Shown: positions 38,100 to 49,281 of the stretch, one piece after another | Numbering within the stretch: position 1 is the stretch's first letter | Layout: each line of letters begins with the position of its first letter | Assembly (NCBI RefSeq): GCF_022539315.1 | Contig: NC_066315.1 | Location: 122,105,874-122,169,873, forward strand | From: Serinus canaria | Lineage: Eukaryota; Chordata; Aves; Passeriformes; Fringillidae | Length of the DNA: 64,000 nucleotides | Direction of reading: 5' to 3' | Translations under genes and position numbers: made by a program | Notes under the pieces: model-generated | Database searches by the model: none | What the model was told of the DNA's origin: nothing | What the model saw: only the letters and a program-made list of their open reading frames with translations

Positions 38100-38760
38100 T
38101 AGGAAATTTCCTCCTTCCTTGCAGGGGGAAATGGTGTGTGCTGGCAGTGCTTGTGTCTGTGCTTGCAGCAGGGTGAATGGAGTGGCAAGGGGCAAATCCC
38201 AGAGGCACAGAGCATCCAAAGGCAAGAAAAGTCTAAGTGGCCTCACTGAGGCATGGCACTTCAAGGGAACCCTTGCTGGTGGCACTGGGAGGTGTCCAAG
38301 GCTCCAGGTCTGGCTGGGAGCCTGGTAGTTGCATTTTCCTTCTCTTTGAGGTCAGGCAGGACACTGGCAAGGCTCTTAGTGTACCTGCTGGGTCAGGGGC
38401 CTCTCTCCTTCTCCAAGAGCTTTGGCTGCCTGAGCTTAGATCAGCTCCCATGCCTTGGTCAAAGCTGGGAGGGGAAGTGCAGCAGGTCAAAAGCTCCCCA
38501 CTGTGCCTGGAGTCCTTGCCTGAGCTGCACCACAACCATGTACCTGCTGATCCTGAGTGACTGTGATCCTTGGGCTGAGGCTGACCTCAAACCCCACCAC
38601 CAGCCCTGCCCTGCTCTCTTGGTCAGGCCAGTGGTGCGGCACTGACCCTCCAGCCTGGCTGTCACCCAAGGCACCCCTGTTGGCTGCCCTCATGGAGCAG
38701 CCCTCTCTGCAACAGTGGGCACGGCTAACACTGATCTCACACCCTTCCTTTGGGAAGGAA
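38100..38760. other. GC-rich block of unknown origin
   Basis: Clearly richer in G and C than its flanks, with very few CpGs (for example GTGCGGC near 38636). Six or more overlapping open frames of 65-130 codons occur on both strands, the usual effect of few stop codons in GC-rich DNA; none shows a known motif. No LTR ends, CR1 match or splice structure that I can defend. It may be an old transposon or LTR fragment of a family I do not recognise. Confidence 0.4.
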
Positions 38761-40060
38761 ACCAAATGTGTGAGCCAAACAAGAGCCACATTTCACTCCA
38801 AAGAGATCAAAGTTGTCTACATTGCCCAGTATGATTGTATGTAGTGCACAAACTGTATTTTTCCTGATTTCCCATTGGTCTATTTACCAGTAGTCAGAGG
38901 ACATCTTGTGCCAGTGAAGATTCCTGGTGTGCAAAACAGTATATTTCTTTTCTTAACTTGTTTCTTGGAAAGAACTGTACCTTTTGCATATGAAAGTTTC
39001 CCAAAACACAAAACCTAACACAGCTGTTTGACATAAGAAACTTCTCTTCATCCTGAACAGTTTAAGTCTAACAATATAATAAGGAAGAGTATTATTGTGG
39101 AGATTGTTAGTCAGTCTTAAGTATAGGCATTACTTGCTGCATAACCGATAATAACAGGTTAATAATAAAGGCTGCTAAAGAAAAAGATTGCACATGTTAT
39201 AGCATCACCTGTTCCAAGAACTGTGAATCAGTCTCTTAGATATAAATGTAGTAAAAAATAGCTTGAAAATGACAGCACCAGATTGCAAACTTAGACCTCT
39301 CCCAGGAGACTCTCTGTACTAATTTGGAGGGATCAAGCTCATGACATAAATAATCAAATGCCGTTACAGCAGGGAAATATTATCAATACCTCCAGAAATT
39401 CACCCAGTGTTTACTTCTTAGAAATTCTGCCCTACTTCCTGCATAGGAACAGCATGGCTTCATAGATGTTTTAATATGTTGCATTGACATACTCATAAAG
39501 TAAATGTAAAATGCCTATCTCAGTCAGTGAGGTGAAGGAATATATTATTTAAAGGTAAATCATGAGTCACACATGACTTTCAGATTTTATGTGAAAGGCA
39601 AGGAGGCTATTTCTTCCTTGCTCTCAGGAAAGAATTAGGTTATAAAACTAAAATTAAAGGTGTGAACACAGGCAATAGCAGTAATGCTAATTTGTTTTGT
39701 TATATACACATCTGTGAACACTGCTTTTACTTCATGCAAAGAATTTTGATAAGATCACATGGTATATAGAAAGTTTTGTGATAATTTCTGAATGAGGAGG
39801 TGCAACACTCTGGCAATGTATTTATAGTTTATGGAATTATATCTGCTTTTATCTGGCACCTAAAGAGCATACGTGAAAAAGAGAATTAGGGAAACAAGAC
39901 AGATCAGTGCTGCCTTGTAATGAGTAAGGAGCCTGTTTTATTTGTCTGACATCAGTGTCACAGGACACTACTCACTGCTTCAAATTCATTCTGCTGGTTA
40001 GCATGAAAAGCTGACATGACATGGGAAAGGATTTGTATTTATAACTGACAAAGTGAGCTG
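38761..40060. other. Gene-free AT-rich stretch
   Basis: Nothing recognised. Confidence 0.5.
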
Positions 40061-40100
40061 TGGTCAGCATTGAAACATGAAAGTGTTTCAATGCTGACCA
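40061..40100. repeat. 17-bp perfect inverted repeat with 6-base loop
   Basis: Arm 40061-40077 (TGGTCAGCATTGAAACA) is the exact reverse complement of 40084-40100; the loop is TGAAAG. Flanks do not pair. It is not inside a recognised repeat. Confidence 0.95.
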
Positions 40101-41737
40101 GTCCCAGCCCTTAAGAGGACAGAGGAGCCATGTACTACCCCTAGCCCAACCTGCCAGTTCAGCAGATCCTTCAGTAGAGTCCACACTTAAAGGCAAGGAG
40201 AATGGAGGGACACAACTGTGCTCAGTGTTTCCACAGAGCCAGCTAAACAGCTCCTACAATGCCCATACATTACAGTCAGACACCCAGAAAAATGAGTCAT
40301 GCAGTTTTCTTCCAATAGGAAAGAATGATGCAGCTTCTTCCTTTTCTTACTGGGGGAGAGAGTGAGAGGAGCCAGGCTCTGTGCCAGAACTTGATAAACC
40401 ACTGCTGCAACCTGTGAATCTTTATGAAAGGTCTATCACAGATGTGCGAAAGAATGGCAAAAATGGTGCACTTTGTCACACCAAGGTACCAAAAGCATCT
40501 CTGTGAAGCATGGATTAGCACTAGAAAGAAGTAGATGTGAATCCTGCAAGTGACATAATTGTAACAAAATAATGCTGCTCCTAGGATAATTAGTCCTGAA
40601 CTTATTAGTGTGGAGTTAGCTTGTTCATCCCTGCATATATCCCATTGTAAAACTGAGGAAAATAGTAACTGGGAGGCAACATGGCAAGGATGGAATGCAA
40701 TCCTGAGGAGAGTGGCTTTAAAGACAGAGGCTGGGTCATGTACATTCAGACACAGATGTACACATTATGGGCCAAAGCACTCCTGGCAAGCTTTTTAGCA
40801 GAGATAACTGATGAATTAATTTCCTGGTCCTCTGCAGTTTGTGGGTAGCAATGACTCATTCATGCCCAGTTCTGAATTGTGAATAAACCCAGTTCTTTAG
40901 GGAATAAAAAATTTTATGAAATTTTATGAGGAACTACCCAGGCAGTGTTCTCTGAATAAACCACTCTTCTTTCAGGTGAAAGAAGAAAAAATATTGCTGT
41001 TTGCAATCTACTTAAACACCTGCTCCCTTGCCCACTCTACACCACTAATAGCAGCACTGTCAGACTGAACAGTGTAAAAATCATGGTTTGTGCCTCCAAA
41101 TCCTGAGATTAGTTTATGTGTCATTATATTTCTTTTTAAAGTTTTGGAGTCAAATCACTTTGCCTTCCAGGATCTGAGCCATTAGTGCAGCTGAACAAGT
41201 AACAGTTTCTGAATATTCTGATAGTATTTTCTGAATAATTTCATAACAGGTTGTGAAATTGCCAGCTTGCTGATGAATTCAGCTTGTTTGAAAAATGAGG
41301 CAACTTCTCCGGAGAACCCAATAGCTGTTTCACCGTATAGTGCTTTGGCTGACGGAAAATAAAATAAAAGGTGAACTGGAACCCAGAGTCATCTTAGAAG
41401 ATTAGTGCTTTATTGTCTATCACTTTTATGAAACAACATTTTTTGAAGTCAGATATCATAAATCATTATTGATTTTCTCAGAGAAAATTTTGCTCAGGCC
41501 TTTGTCCATGACCTCCAAATGCATTGGAGATAAGAACAGAAAGCACATATTTTCCTGGACTGAAAACTCAACAGCAGGAAGGAACTATGGTGTTACAGCC
41601 ATGGAAGCTGTACTGCTTGGTAGTGTGAATGCTGTCTAAGCAAAGGACTGCTGGATAAAGACTTTTATTACTCTATATCAACGATATTACCTATTGACAT
41701 TAAATATATATATATTTTACTGACAATAAATATATTT
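40101..41737. other. Gene-free stretch
   Basis: Short chance frames only; a short TA run near 41702-41714. Confidence 0.5.
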
Positions 41738-41760
41738 AGAAGACCACATAGTGGTCTTCT
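41738..41760. repeat. Short palindrome, 10-bp arms, 3-base loop
   Basis: AGAAGACCAC, ATA, GTGGTCTTCT. Confidence 0.9.
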
Positions 41761-42759
41761 TAATTAAGGTAAGCGATATTCCCTTGCAAAAAACCTCTGA
41801 GATGTAGGCAGAAGGGATTCACACAGAAGTCACTCGGGCTTTTAACACACATCCAGGGAACCTTAGTTTTCCTGTAGAAAGAGAACCCACTCCAGAACTT
41901 CCTGTTTTGGGGTTAACTTGCTCAAGGAAAGAAATATTTCACTTGTATTGTAGAGTTCTACCAAATGTAAATTCGTAAATACAATAGGATGCAGTTTTCA
42001 TGAGTGGTGTAGAGTGTATGAAAAAATCCCTTTTCAGTGACTAAAGAGCTCAATAAATAACTCTGCAAAAGGGAAGGAATTTATTGTTTTTAAAGGTGAG
42101 GTGCATGGAAGCTTCTATTGTAATTGATTTCCTCCACCTCTTCTTTTTCACAACCTCCACTCTTTTTCATAGAGAGTGGAAAAATATAATTAATAGTTTG
42201 GGACTTCTGAAGCCCTTACAAAAAAAAAAAATCTTGCACAAACTGGCTTGTCTCCATCCACAAAAATTAAATTTCAGAGGAACCTAAAGGAAGATTTAAC
42301 CTTTCATTATAGGAAACAATAAGCACTGTTGAAATGTTTGCCTTGCCACAAATAAATGATCTAATATATCACTTGGTTAGGAATGCATAATAACACTGCT
42401 TCACAAATCTGACACAAGCTCTTCCCAAATTCAGGTCTTCTTAAGAGGTTACAAAAAATACTTATATAAAACAGATAATAAAAAGGGAAAGGAAATACTT
42501 TTTAGATAGCTCATGCAATTAACCAAGGGAAATCATTGTCAAAGAACATTATTGAAGTCAATTGATTACTGGATCTTTAAAAAGATGAGATTTAAATATG
42601 AACAATGAGAATACTCAGCACCTCATTAAACTGTGGTAAAATCTGGTAAAATTTTGCACCCTCAAGTGACAGCACAGAAGCCAGTAACTAGTGGATCATG
42701 GTTAAGAAACTTCTTGGGCAGAGTAATTAATAATCATTCATTGAAGAACTTTGATATCC
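41761..42759. other. Gene-free stretch
   Basis: Nothing recognised; A-run near 42220-42231. Confidence 0.5.
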
Positions 42760-42822
42760 ATCAGAATATCCTATCCTGTCAGAAATATCCTATTCTATCA
42801 GAAATACAGTCAGAAATACTGT
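42760..42822. repeat. Degenerate short tandem repeat (TCAGAAATA units)
   Basis: Two 18-19-base units (TCAGAATATCCTATCCTG and TCAGAAATATCCTATTCTA) are followed by two 12-base units (TCAGAAATACAG and TCAGAAATACTG), all sharing the TCAGAA start. Confidence 0.75.
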
Positions 42823-44759
42823 AAACCACTGAGGACTCTGGTACAGCTTGATAGTGCTTGAAATTCCATGTTCCCTAAAACTTCCTTCTGCAGTCAAGAA
42901 CTGTATGATGATTGATGTATTGTGCTGGGCTTGAAGGGCAAGCAAGATGACCATTTGGGTTCACTGCATGAGATGAGTGAATGTGAGTGAGCTGGTTCAT
43001 GCAGGGTGTGTGTTGAGTAGAGGTCTACAGCTCTCCCAGAGCCCTTCTGCCTCCTAGATTAAAGAGCACACCTGCAGTGCATCCTGAAGTCATCTAAAGG
43101 ATGATCAGTCATTGCCTAGTTTTGTTTTGCCCTAAGTCCAAGTTCTTCCGTGTACACATGGTAACTTCAATGGCAATACAGCCCTTACCCCTACTTTGCA
43201 TTCCCAATGGTAACATGCCCATGAATTTGGAAGGGCTCTCTTTTACCCTTGTGAATTACAATTAGCTCTTCAAAAATACTCACTACATGCCTTGTTTTCA
43301 TGTTTTTTGATGTTAATAAGTCTAACAATGATTTATAACTCAAATTTCTGTATGGAAAGAAACCTGGAAATATATGAATATAGAACTGGGTCTATCATTT
43401 CCACATGTGATGAATTTTTATGAAAGAAAAAATATTTGGCACTGATTTACTCTTCTAAAATATAAATGTTGTGATTAGCATGGAATTACTTCTTACAGTT
43501 TCAAAATAATTAAATATAAGGGAAAAAAATATTCACTCATTGCATAATGAATCCATCCAACAGGGCACAATAGACACAGTCATATTAAAACCTGGATCAT
43601 TACCCTTCTTTTCCTGCAATTAAGGACTCCACAGGATGTGGATGTTCCATTGATATCAGTCAGTCTAATAACATTTTAATTATTTTTAAAAGTCAGATAA
43701 GATGCAGAATCTGAAATAAAAGTAGCTCAATATTGTCACACAGACACATCGGCTTACCTTCTCCCTGCTTGCATATCTTGCACATGCTTAAAGAAAACAT
43801 GCCAGCAGTACCACATGCTCTAATGCTATCTTACTGAGAAGTAACCTTATGTCTATCATGTCATTTGTTTCTTTTAACTATTCCTCAGGGATTAGTTTGA
43901 CTAGCCTATTGCTTCATGTTTGGATAATGTAGCTAATCCTTTCCAGTTTCATTATTCTAATCACTTGCAAGCTGGCTCCCTTTTGCTGTACTATATGGCA
44001 GCCAGACAGTTCTTCTCTTCTTTGTAAAGTGGCATGCACTGAAAATGCAGAACACCTTTTTTGTAGCCTCTATTTAAAAGCCTGGTTTGGCAGCTGGTTT
44101 AGTGTATGTTTCATAACTACGTAGACATAAGGGCCTTTGGGAGATGATGCTTTGCATCAGGCTGTCTTTTTGGATCAGTGCAGACTTTTTAGATTTTCAC
44201 TTCCAATTGCATTCTATCCATAATTTCTGTGTTTAATTGCTAGCCATAAATGTGCATGCCACTAAAATATCTGAAAACTTTGAAAGGTTTGATTTTAAAG
44301 TGTCCCTCTGGTGGTATAATATACTTTGAGAGAAAAAGATACATTGTGAAAAGTAATAACTTGCATTTCACACACACCCTCTATGTAATTTCCACATCAT
44401 GTTGGGACAGTTTACCAGTAAAAATGTTTGTTCTGTCCTCAGTATTTCAAATTCACTGTAACTTACAAAAAACTCAATTAACATTTTGCTCTGCTTTATG
44501 CATAAACACGCAAAGTCATCATAAATTGCCAGAGAGAACAAATTTAGAGATCAGTACAATGAGCTGAAAAAATGAAAAATGCCTTAAAATGTGAAGCAAG
44601 AGCTAGTGAATGAACAAAACAGTTTTTCATTTCTTTAAGGAAGGTAAAAACTGAATTGTTGGAGGGGACAGTCCCATTTTACTACTATAACCACTGCAAA
44701 AATTTACCACAAAGAGACAAAACCACTTTCCTTTTCACTATTTTCAACTTACGGAAACA
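42823..44759. other. Gene-free AT-rich stretch
   Basis: No exon or repeat recognised. Confidence 0.5.
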
Positions 44760-44852
44760 TTTCTCAGCTTCAGTCACTGCATCTGTAAAACTGAGGCAAT
44801 CATTCATACTTACCTGGCTGCTCTCATTGAAGACATGTAAAGCTCTGTGTTC
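44760..44852 (+). mobile_element. MIR-like SINE remnant, plus orientation
   Basis: CATCTGTAAAACTGAGGCAAT, then CATACTTACCT and further on ACATGTAAAGCTCTG follow the order of the conserved 3' half of MIR (ATCTGTAAAATGGGGATAAT, TACCTACCT, CATGTAAAGCGCT). Diverged but collinear. Confidence 0.6.
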
Positions 44853-44861
44853 GTCACAAGC

Positions 44862-44928
44862 TAAATACTACTCCCTATTCCCACTAAAAAGATGAGAAAA
44901 CTGAGCAGTGAAGAGGTGAATTGCCAGC
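44862..44928 (-). mobile_element. MIR-like SINE remnant, minus orientation
   Basis: The reverse complement reads GGCAATTCACCTCTTCACTG then CTCAGTTTTCTCATCT, followed by GGGAATAGGGAGTAGTA, matching the MIR core in order. It overlaps in content with the plus-oriented copy just upstream, so the two form an inverted pair. Confidence 0.6.
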
Positions 44929-44935
44929 TCTGAAA

Positions 44936-46827
44936 TTTTTCTCTAAATTGCTGTGACCCAAACTGAACTTCTGATACCGTCTTGAACATATACCTGAAAA
45001 GATGATTTCCGGGGTTTTTTAGCACTCTCTGCTGAAAGAATGTCAATCTTTTTCTCTTTTGGACAGAACTTAAAATCATGGATTTATCTGATGCAAAAAG
45101 ACAGTGGAATGAATTTAAAGATCAGCTTTATCCACTTCTTCTTGCTCCTGGTGTTTTTCCAAGCGGCTAGATTTCTTCAAAAAACATCCCAAGTACATTT
45201 ATTTGACTCCATCTCCAAATTACCTATTGCATCTGTCCAAAAATGCACTTTCCAAATGATCAGTTCCATCAGTCACAGAAACCTTCTGCTCTCTCTTTCG
45301 CCAAAGGGAAATGCTCTCTTCTAAACAAAATATAAAAACCCCAACTTCATCCACAACTGAACATTGTCAAAAGCTTTTCAGCACTATGACTGGCTTTTGG
45401 ATTTACAAATATAAAAGAAAATTTGATGATTTTCTTTAACTGAATTCTGTAAGGCTTTTTGCCTTCTGTTCTGTTCAAGGACTGCCATTTGTCCATTGAT
45501 CCAGTGACGTGCAATCTGCCTGGTCCTACAATATCAATCTATTTCAGACCAAAACTTGCTAAGACGTTTTGGAAAAAACTCACAGAAATATCAATCAATG
45601 ACTCTGAACATTGCATTTCAACAATGGACTCAAGCATAATAAACAATAAATGATGAGATGCTTGTATTAAATATTCATGTGCTTTAAATAAAATACTGCA
45701 GGGACCTGGCAAAGAAAAGAGAAGGGGTGAAGTAGGCTGGGTATTGGCCCTCATTTCAAACTTCAGTAATTATGTGAAGTTTAGATTGGTGATGCCATCT
45801 CGGCCTCCATCTAAGTCCATTGCCAGTCACACATGTAATATGATATCACTTTTTGCCAGGATGATCTATAATCAGAAAATGACTGAGTTTCTTATCTTAT
45901 ACCTATGCATTGACTCCTATACCTCAACTAAGCATCTCAGAAATTAAAACTCCAGTGCCAGACTCTGTCAACAGAATGAATAGTTTGGGAAAAACAGGCT
46001 TGCTTGAGGCTAGAGTTGAGATGAATTTAAAAGTTTTGGTGAGTCTATATTTTTCTCAGCTGATTTAAACTACACTCACAACTTGATATTTGATAATTAA
46101 ATTGGCGTTAATGTTGTCATGGACAAAAAGGGGTTAGGAAAACAGACAATCTCTTTAAATCTAAATTTTCATAGATACTCTTTTTACACAGTCATAAATA
46201 TAGTACAGGTTGAATTTTCCTGAGAAAAAACCTTGCTATTGTATGGTCTACTTGCTAAATCTAGGTCAAGAATAAAAGGTTTAAGTAACTGAGAAAAAAC
46301 AGCAGTTGATTTTTCAAGCAGTTAATCAAAATCCAGATAATTATTTTTATTGCAGTCTCAAGGAAGGAAATAGAAAAATGAGATGCAAGCTACCTGCTAA
46401 GAGTTTGTTAAAATTTTTCTTCATCTGTCAAAACTGATATGAGGAAAAGTATTCTGTATTTAAGAGTTTGCAACAGGTTTAGTTATTAGGTATAACTGAT
46501 AGGGAAGATGCATTTGAAACTTCTCTTGGTAACGATATATTCAATAAAATACACTACTGTTATTATGCTTTTAAAAATGATATAAATGAAAATATACCCC
46601 AATGTGTGCATTTATATTATCATTGAAATGGCATGCTTTTACTCTTATTTGTTTCTACATATACAGAGTCCTTGTACACCTCCTTTAGTAAAAAAGAAAT
46701 TATTGTTTTGCCTTGAATTTGCAGAGTTAACCTGACAGAGAGAGCTGGTACTAACATTTCTTGATGCATTATAGTGTTCATACATGGACAAAAAGCTTTT
46801 ACAGGGCACATAGGTAGAGTCTCTGGA
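44936..46827. other. Gene-free AT-rich stretch
   Basis: An open frame at 45040-45324 contains a short hydrophobic run; composition and lack of motif suggest chance. Confidence 0.5.
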
Positions 46828-46957
46828 GGAAGGAAGGAAGGAAGGAAGGAAGGAAGGAAGGAAGGAAGGAAGGAAGGAAGGAAGGAAGGAAGGAAGGACA
46901 GGAAGGAAGGAAGGAAGGACAGGAAGGAAGGAAGGAAGGAAGGAAGGAAGGAAGGAC
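46828..46957. repeat. (GGAA)n microsatellite
   Basis: Pure GGAA units from 46828 to about 46897, then GGAA blocks broken by GGACA at about 46898 and 46918. Long Pro/Ser/Leu-type frames on the minus strand are artefacts of this repeat. Confidence 0.97.
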
Positions 46958-47150
46958 AGTGAAGGAAGTGAAGGAGGCAGGAAGTAACGGAAGGAAGGAC
47001 CGGCAAGGAAGAAGGACAGGACAGGAAGTGACGGAAGGACCATGAAGCCGTACGGAATGAAGGAAGGCAGCAGGACGTGCAGGCAACCTCAGGAAGCAGG
47101 AAGGTCGGAACGGAAGCAAGGAAGGACGGAAGGATGTGCGGAAGGAGGCT
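46958..47150. repeat. Decayed GGAA tract with many CpGs
   Basis: Still dominated by GGAAGGA-like words but with scattered substitutions and indels, and about ten CpG dinucleotides (for example TAACGGA, ACCGGC, GTGACGG, GCCGTACGG, GTCGGAACGG). The tract changes abruptly to ordinary AT-rich DNA at about 47150. Confidence 0.85.
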
Positions 47151-48524
47151 GGCTTTCATTTAGGGCATAATATCTGTATGTGTTGTGAAGAAATCCGTGA
47201 CTTTATTCAGTGCTTCTCTCTTTTCTGCATAAAATCAGTTGAAGACAATGAAGGCTACAATTTGAATGGTCTGTGGAAGATCTGGGTCTTTGATGTACTC
47301 TTGAATGTAAACTTATGTATGATTTTCTTGGCTATTTGGTTTTCTAAATACAGCTTAGGTTGCTTATTATTGCTCTACAAGCACCCACTAGTCTTGATTT
47401 GGATTAAAACATCATGTTAGAAATATCTGGCCATGTTATCTCTTCCTTTTGATGGTCCTGGCTGATCAAGGGATTTTAAATAATTTGGTGGTTCTGGACT
47501 GAAGTAGCCTGTCAGCATTAAGGAAAGGAATGCAGAATGCCTATGTTATTGCAGCTATGGGAAAAATTACACTGACTTTGGAAGGCTGTTTTTATTCTTT
47601 AAAAATGCCATTGTATGTTTCATTTGTTATTTTGTGCCCTGTTTGACTACTTAAGTTTTTAAGACTTGCTTTAGATTTATCAGTGTTGTGTAGAAATATT
47701 ATGGAGATGAAAATAATATGCACTGCATTTGATAGATTTTCTTTCAACCAGCCACTTTATATGTTTTCTTAGATCACCTTGTCATATACTAAACTAGAAG
47801 GAACCAAGAATTCTGGGTAAATATCTAGGATAAAAACATTATTTAGTTTGTCTATTTGTTAATTCTGGCTACAGTTTAGGAATGCAGGATACAGAGGAAA
47901 AAAAACCACCCCAAAACAAAATGAACTCTTTGTTATAGCTAAAGAGTAATTTTTCTAATATCAATTAAAAAGAATTCTGACCTTGAAGCAATAAACCTGT
48001 TTTCTTTGTTTAATAATCTTGGAAAGATTTAAATTAAGATAATTCATAACTGAGTTAGATTATTCACAACTCAAACCACAACTGTGTCTCGTCATCTCCA
48101 TCATATGGATGTGTTTTTCCTGTTAAAAAAAAAAAAAAAGAAAATACATTAAAGATAAACTTTTAACACAAGTAAGGATGGAAGAGAATGTGACAGCAAC
48201 CTCCCTTGCTGTTATTTGCCAACTGATTTTATTTAAATCCAAATTCTTCAGCAATTGAGGGTAGAGAAAGCTTTCCTTTGATTTGGTTGCACTCATGATT
48301 TAGCTGGCTGGAATAAAATCAGATGTCTGGCACCACCTATTTGTGTTTGGTCACTGGATATGGCATACATTGAAGTAGCAACCATTCCTCTGGAATGTAA
48401 ATCTTTGACTAAAACTGAAAGCAGACACAGAAGTGTAACATTTTCATTTGCTTGATGGGAGGGGAAGGATGACTAAGAAACAAAAACTCAGTCCTACTAG
48501 CTCTGACAATTGCATACTTAGAGG
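47151..48524. other. Gene-free AT-rich stretch
   Basis: A-run at 48125-48139; nothing else recognised. Confidence 0.5.
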
Positions 48525-49272
48525 TTATAGGATATCCTGAGTTGGAAAGGACCTCTAAGGAGCACCAAGTCCAACTCCTGGCCCTGCACAGGATGCCTCA
48601 GGAGTCACACATGTGCCTGAGAGAATTGTCCAAATACTTCTTGCACTCTTTCAGGTTTGGGGCTGTGACAACTTCCCTGGGGAGCCTATTCCAGTGCCCA
48701 AACACCCTCTGCACAAAGAATCTTTTTCTAATATCCAACCTAAACCTCCCCTGATGCAACTTCAGGCCATTCCCCTGGCTCCTGTGATCAGTGCCTGTCC
48801 CTCTGCTTTCCACCAAGAGGAAGCTGTAGACCACAATGAGCTCTCTCCTCAATCTACCTTTTCTAGGCTGAACAAACCAAGTGACCTCAGGCACTCCTCA
48901 TAAGGCTTCCCCTCAAGGCCCTTCAGCATACTTGTGGCACTCTTTTGGATACTTCCTAGATGTTTTATATCCTTGTATTATTGTAATGCCCAAGAATTCA
49001 AGGTGAGGCTGCCCCAGTGCAGAGCAGAGCAGGACAATCCCCTCCCTTGCCCAGCTGGCCATGCTGTGCCTGGTGCCCCCCAGGACAAGGTTGGCCCTCC
49101 TGGCTACCAGGGCACTGCTGGCTCAGATTCAACTTGCCAACAACCAGGACCACCAGGCCCCTTTCCGTGGCACCACTCTCCAGCATCTCATTCCCCAGTC
49201 TGTGCATACATCCAGGGTTGCTCTGTCCAAGGTGCAAATTTTAGCATTTGCTCTTGTTAAAATCCACATTTC
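48525..49272 (-). mobile_element. CR1 LINE 3' fragment, minus strand
   Basis: The reverse complement carries the last part of the CR1 open frame: FNKSKC at the 5' edge (with a stop soon after), LGQSNPGCMHRLGNEMLESG and KLNLSQQC within 48998-49237. A frameshift follows, and then the typical 3' UTR ending TCCAACTCAGGATATCCTATAA near 48525. The 5' end is truncated, as is usual for LINE copies, and is followed by an inverted copy of its first bases. No catalytic residues remain. Confidence 0.93.
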
Positions 49273-49281
49273 AACAAGAGC
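49250..49281. repeat. Fold-back inverted repeat at the CR1 5' end
   Basis: 49250-49262 (GCTCTTGTTAAAA) and 49269-49281 (TTTCAACAAGAGC) are reverse-complementary at 12 of 13 positions with a 6-base loop. The left arm is normal CR1 coding sequence (FNKS); the right arm lies at and beyond the point where CR1 similarity stops. Confidence 0.9.

Noticed and set aside
41738..41760. Short AGAAGACCAC palindrome as a functional site
   Set aside because: A 10-bp stem is recorded as a repeat, but nothing else supports a role.
46620..47159. Long minus-strand frame of Pro-Ser-Phe-Leu repeats
   Set aside because: It is the translation of the GGAA microsatellite; the two other minus frames are equally open.
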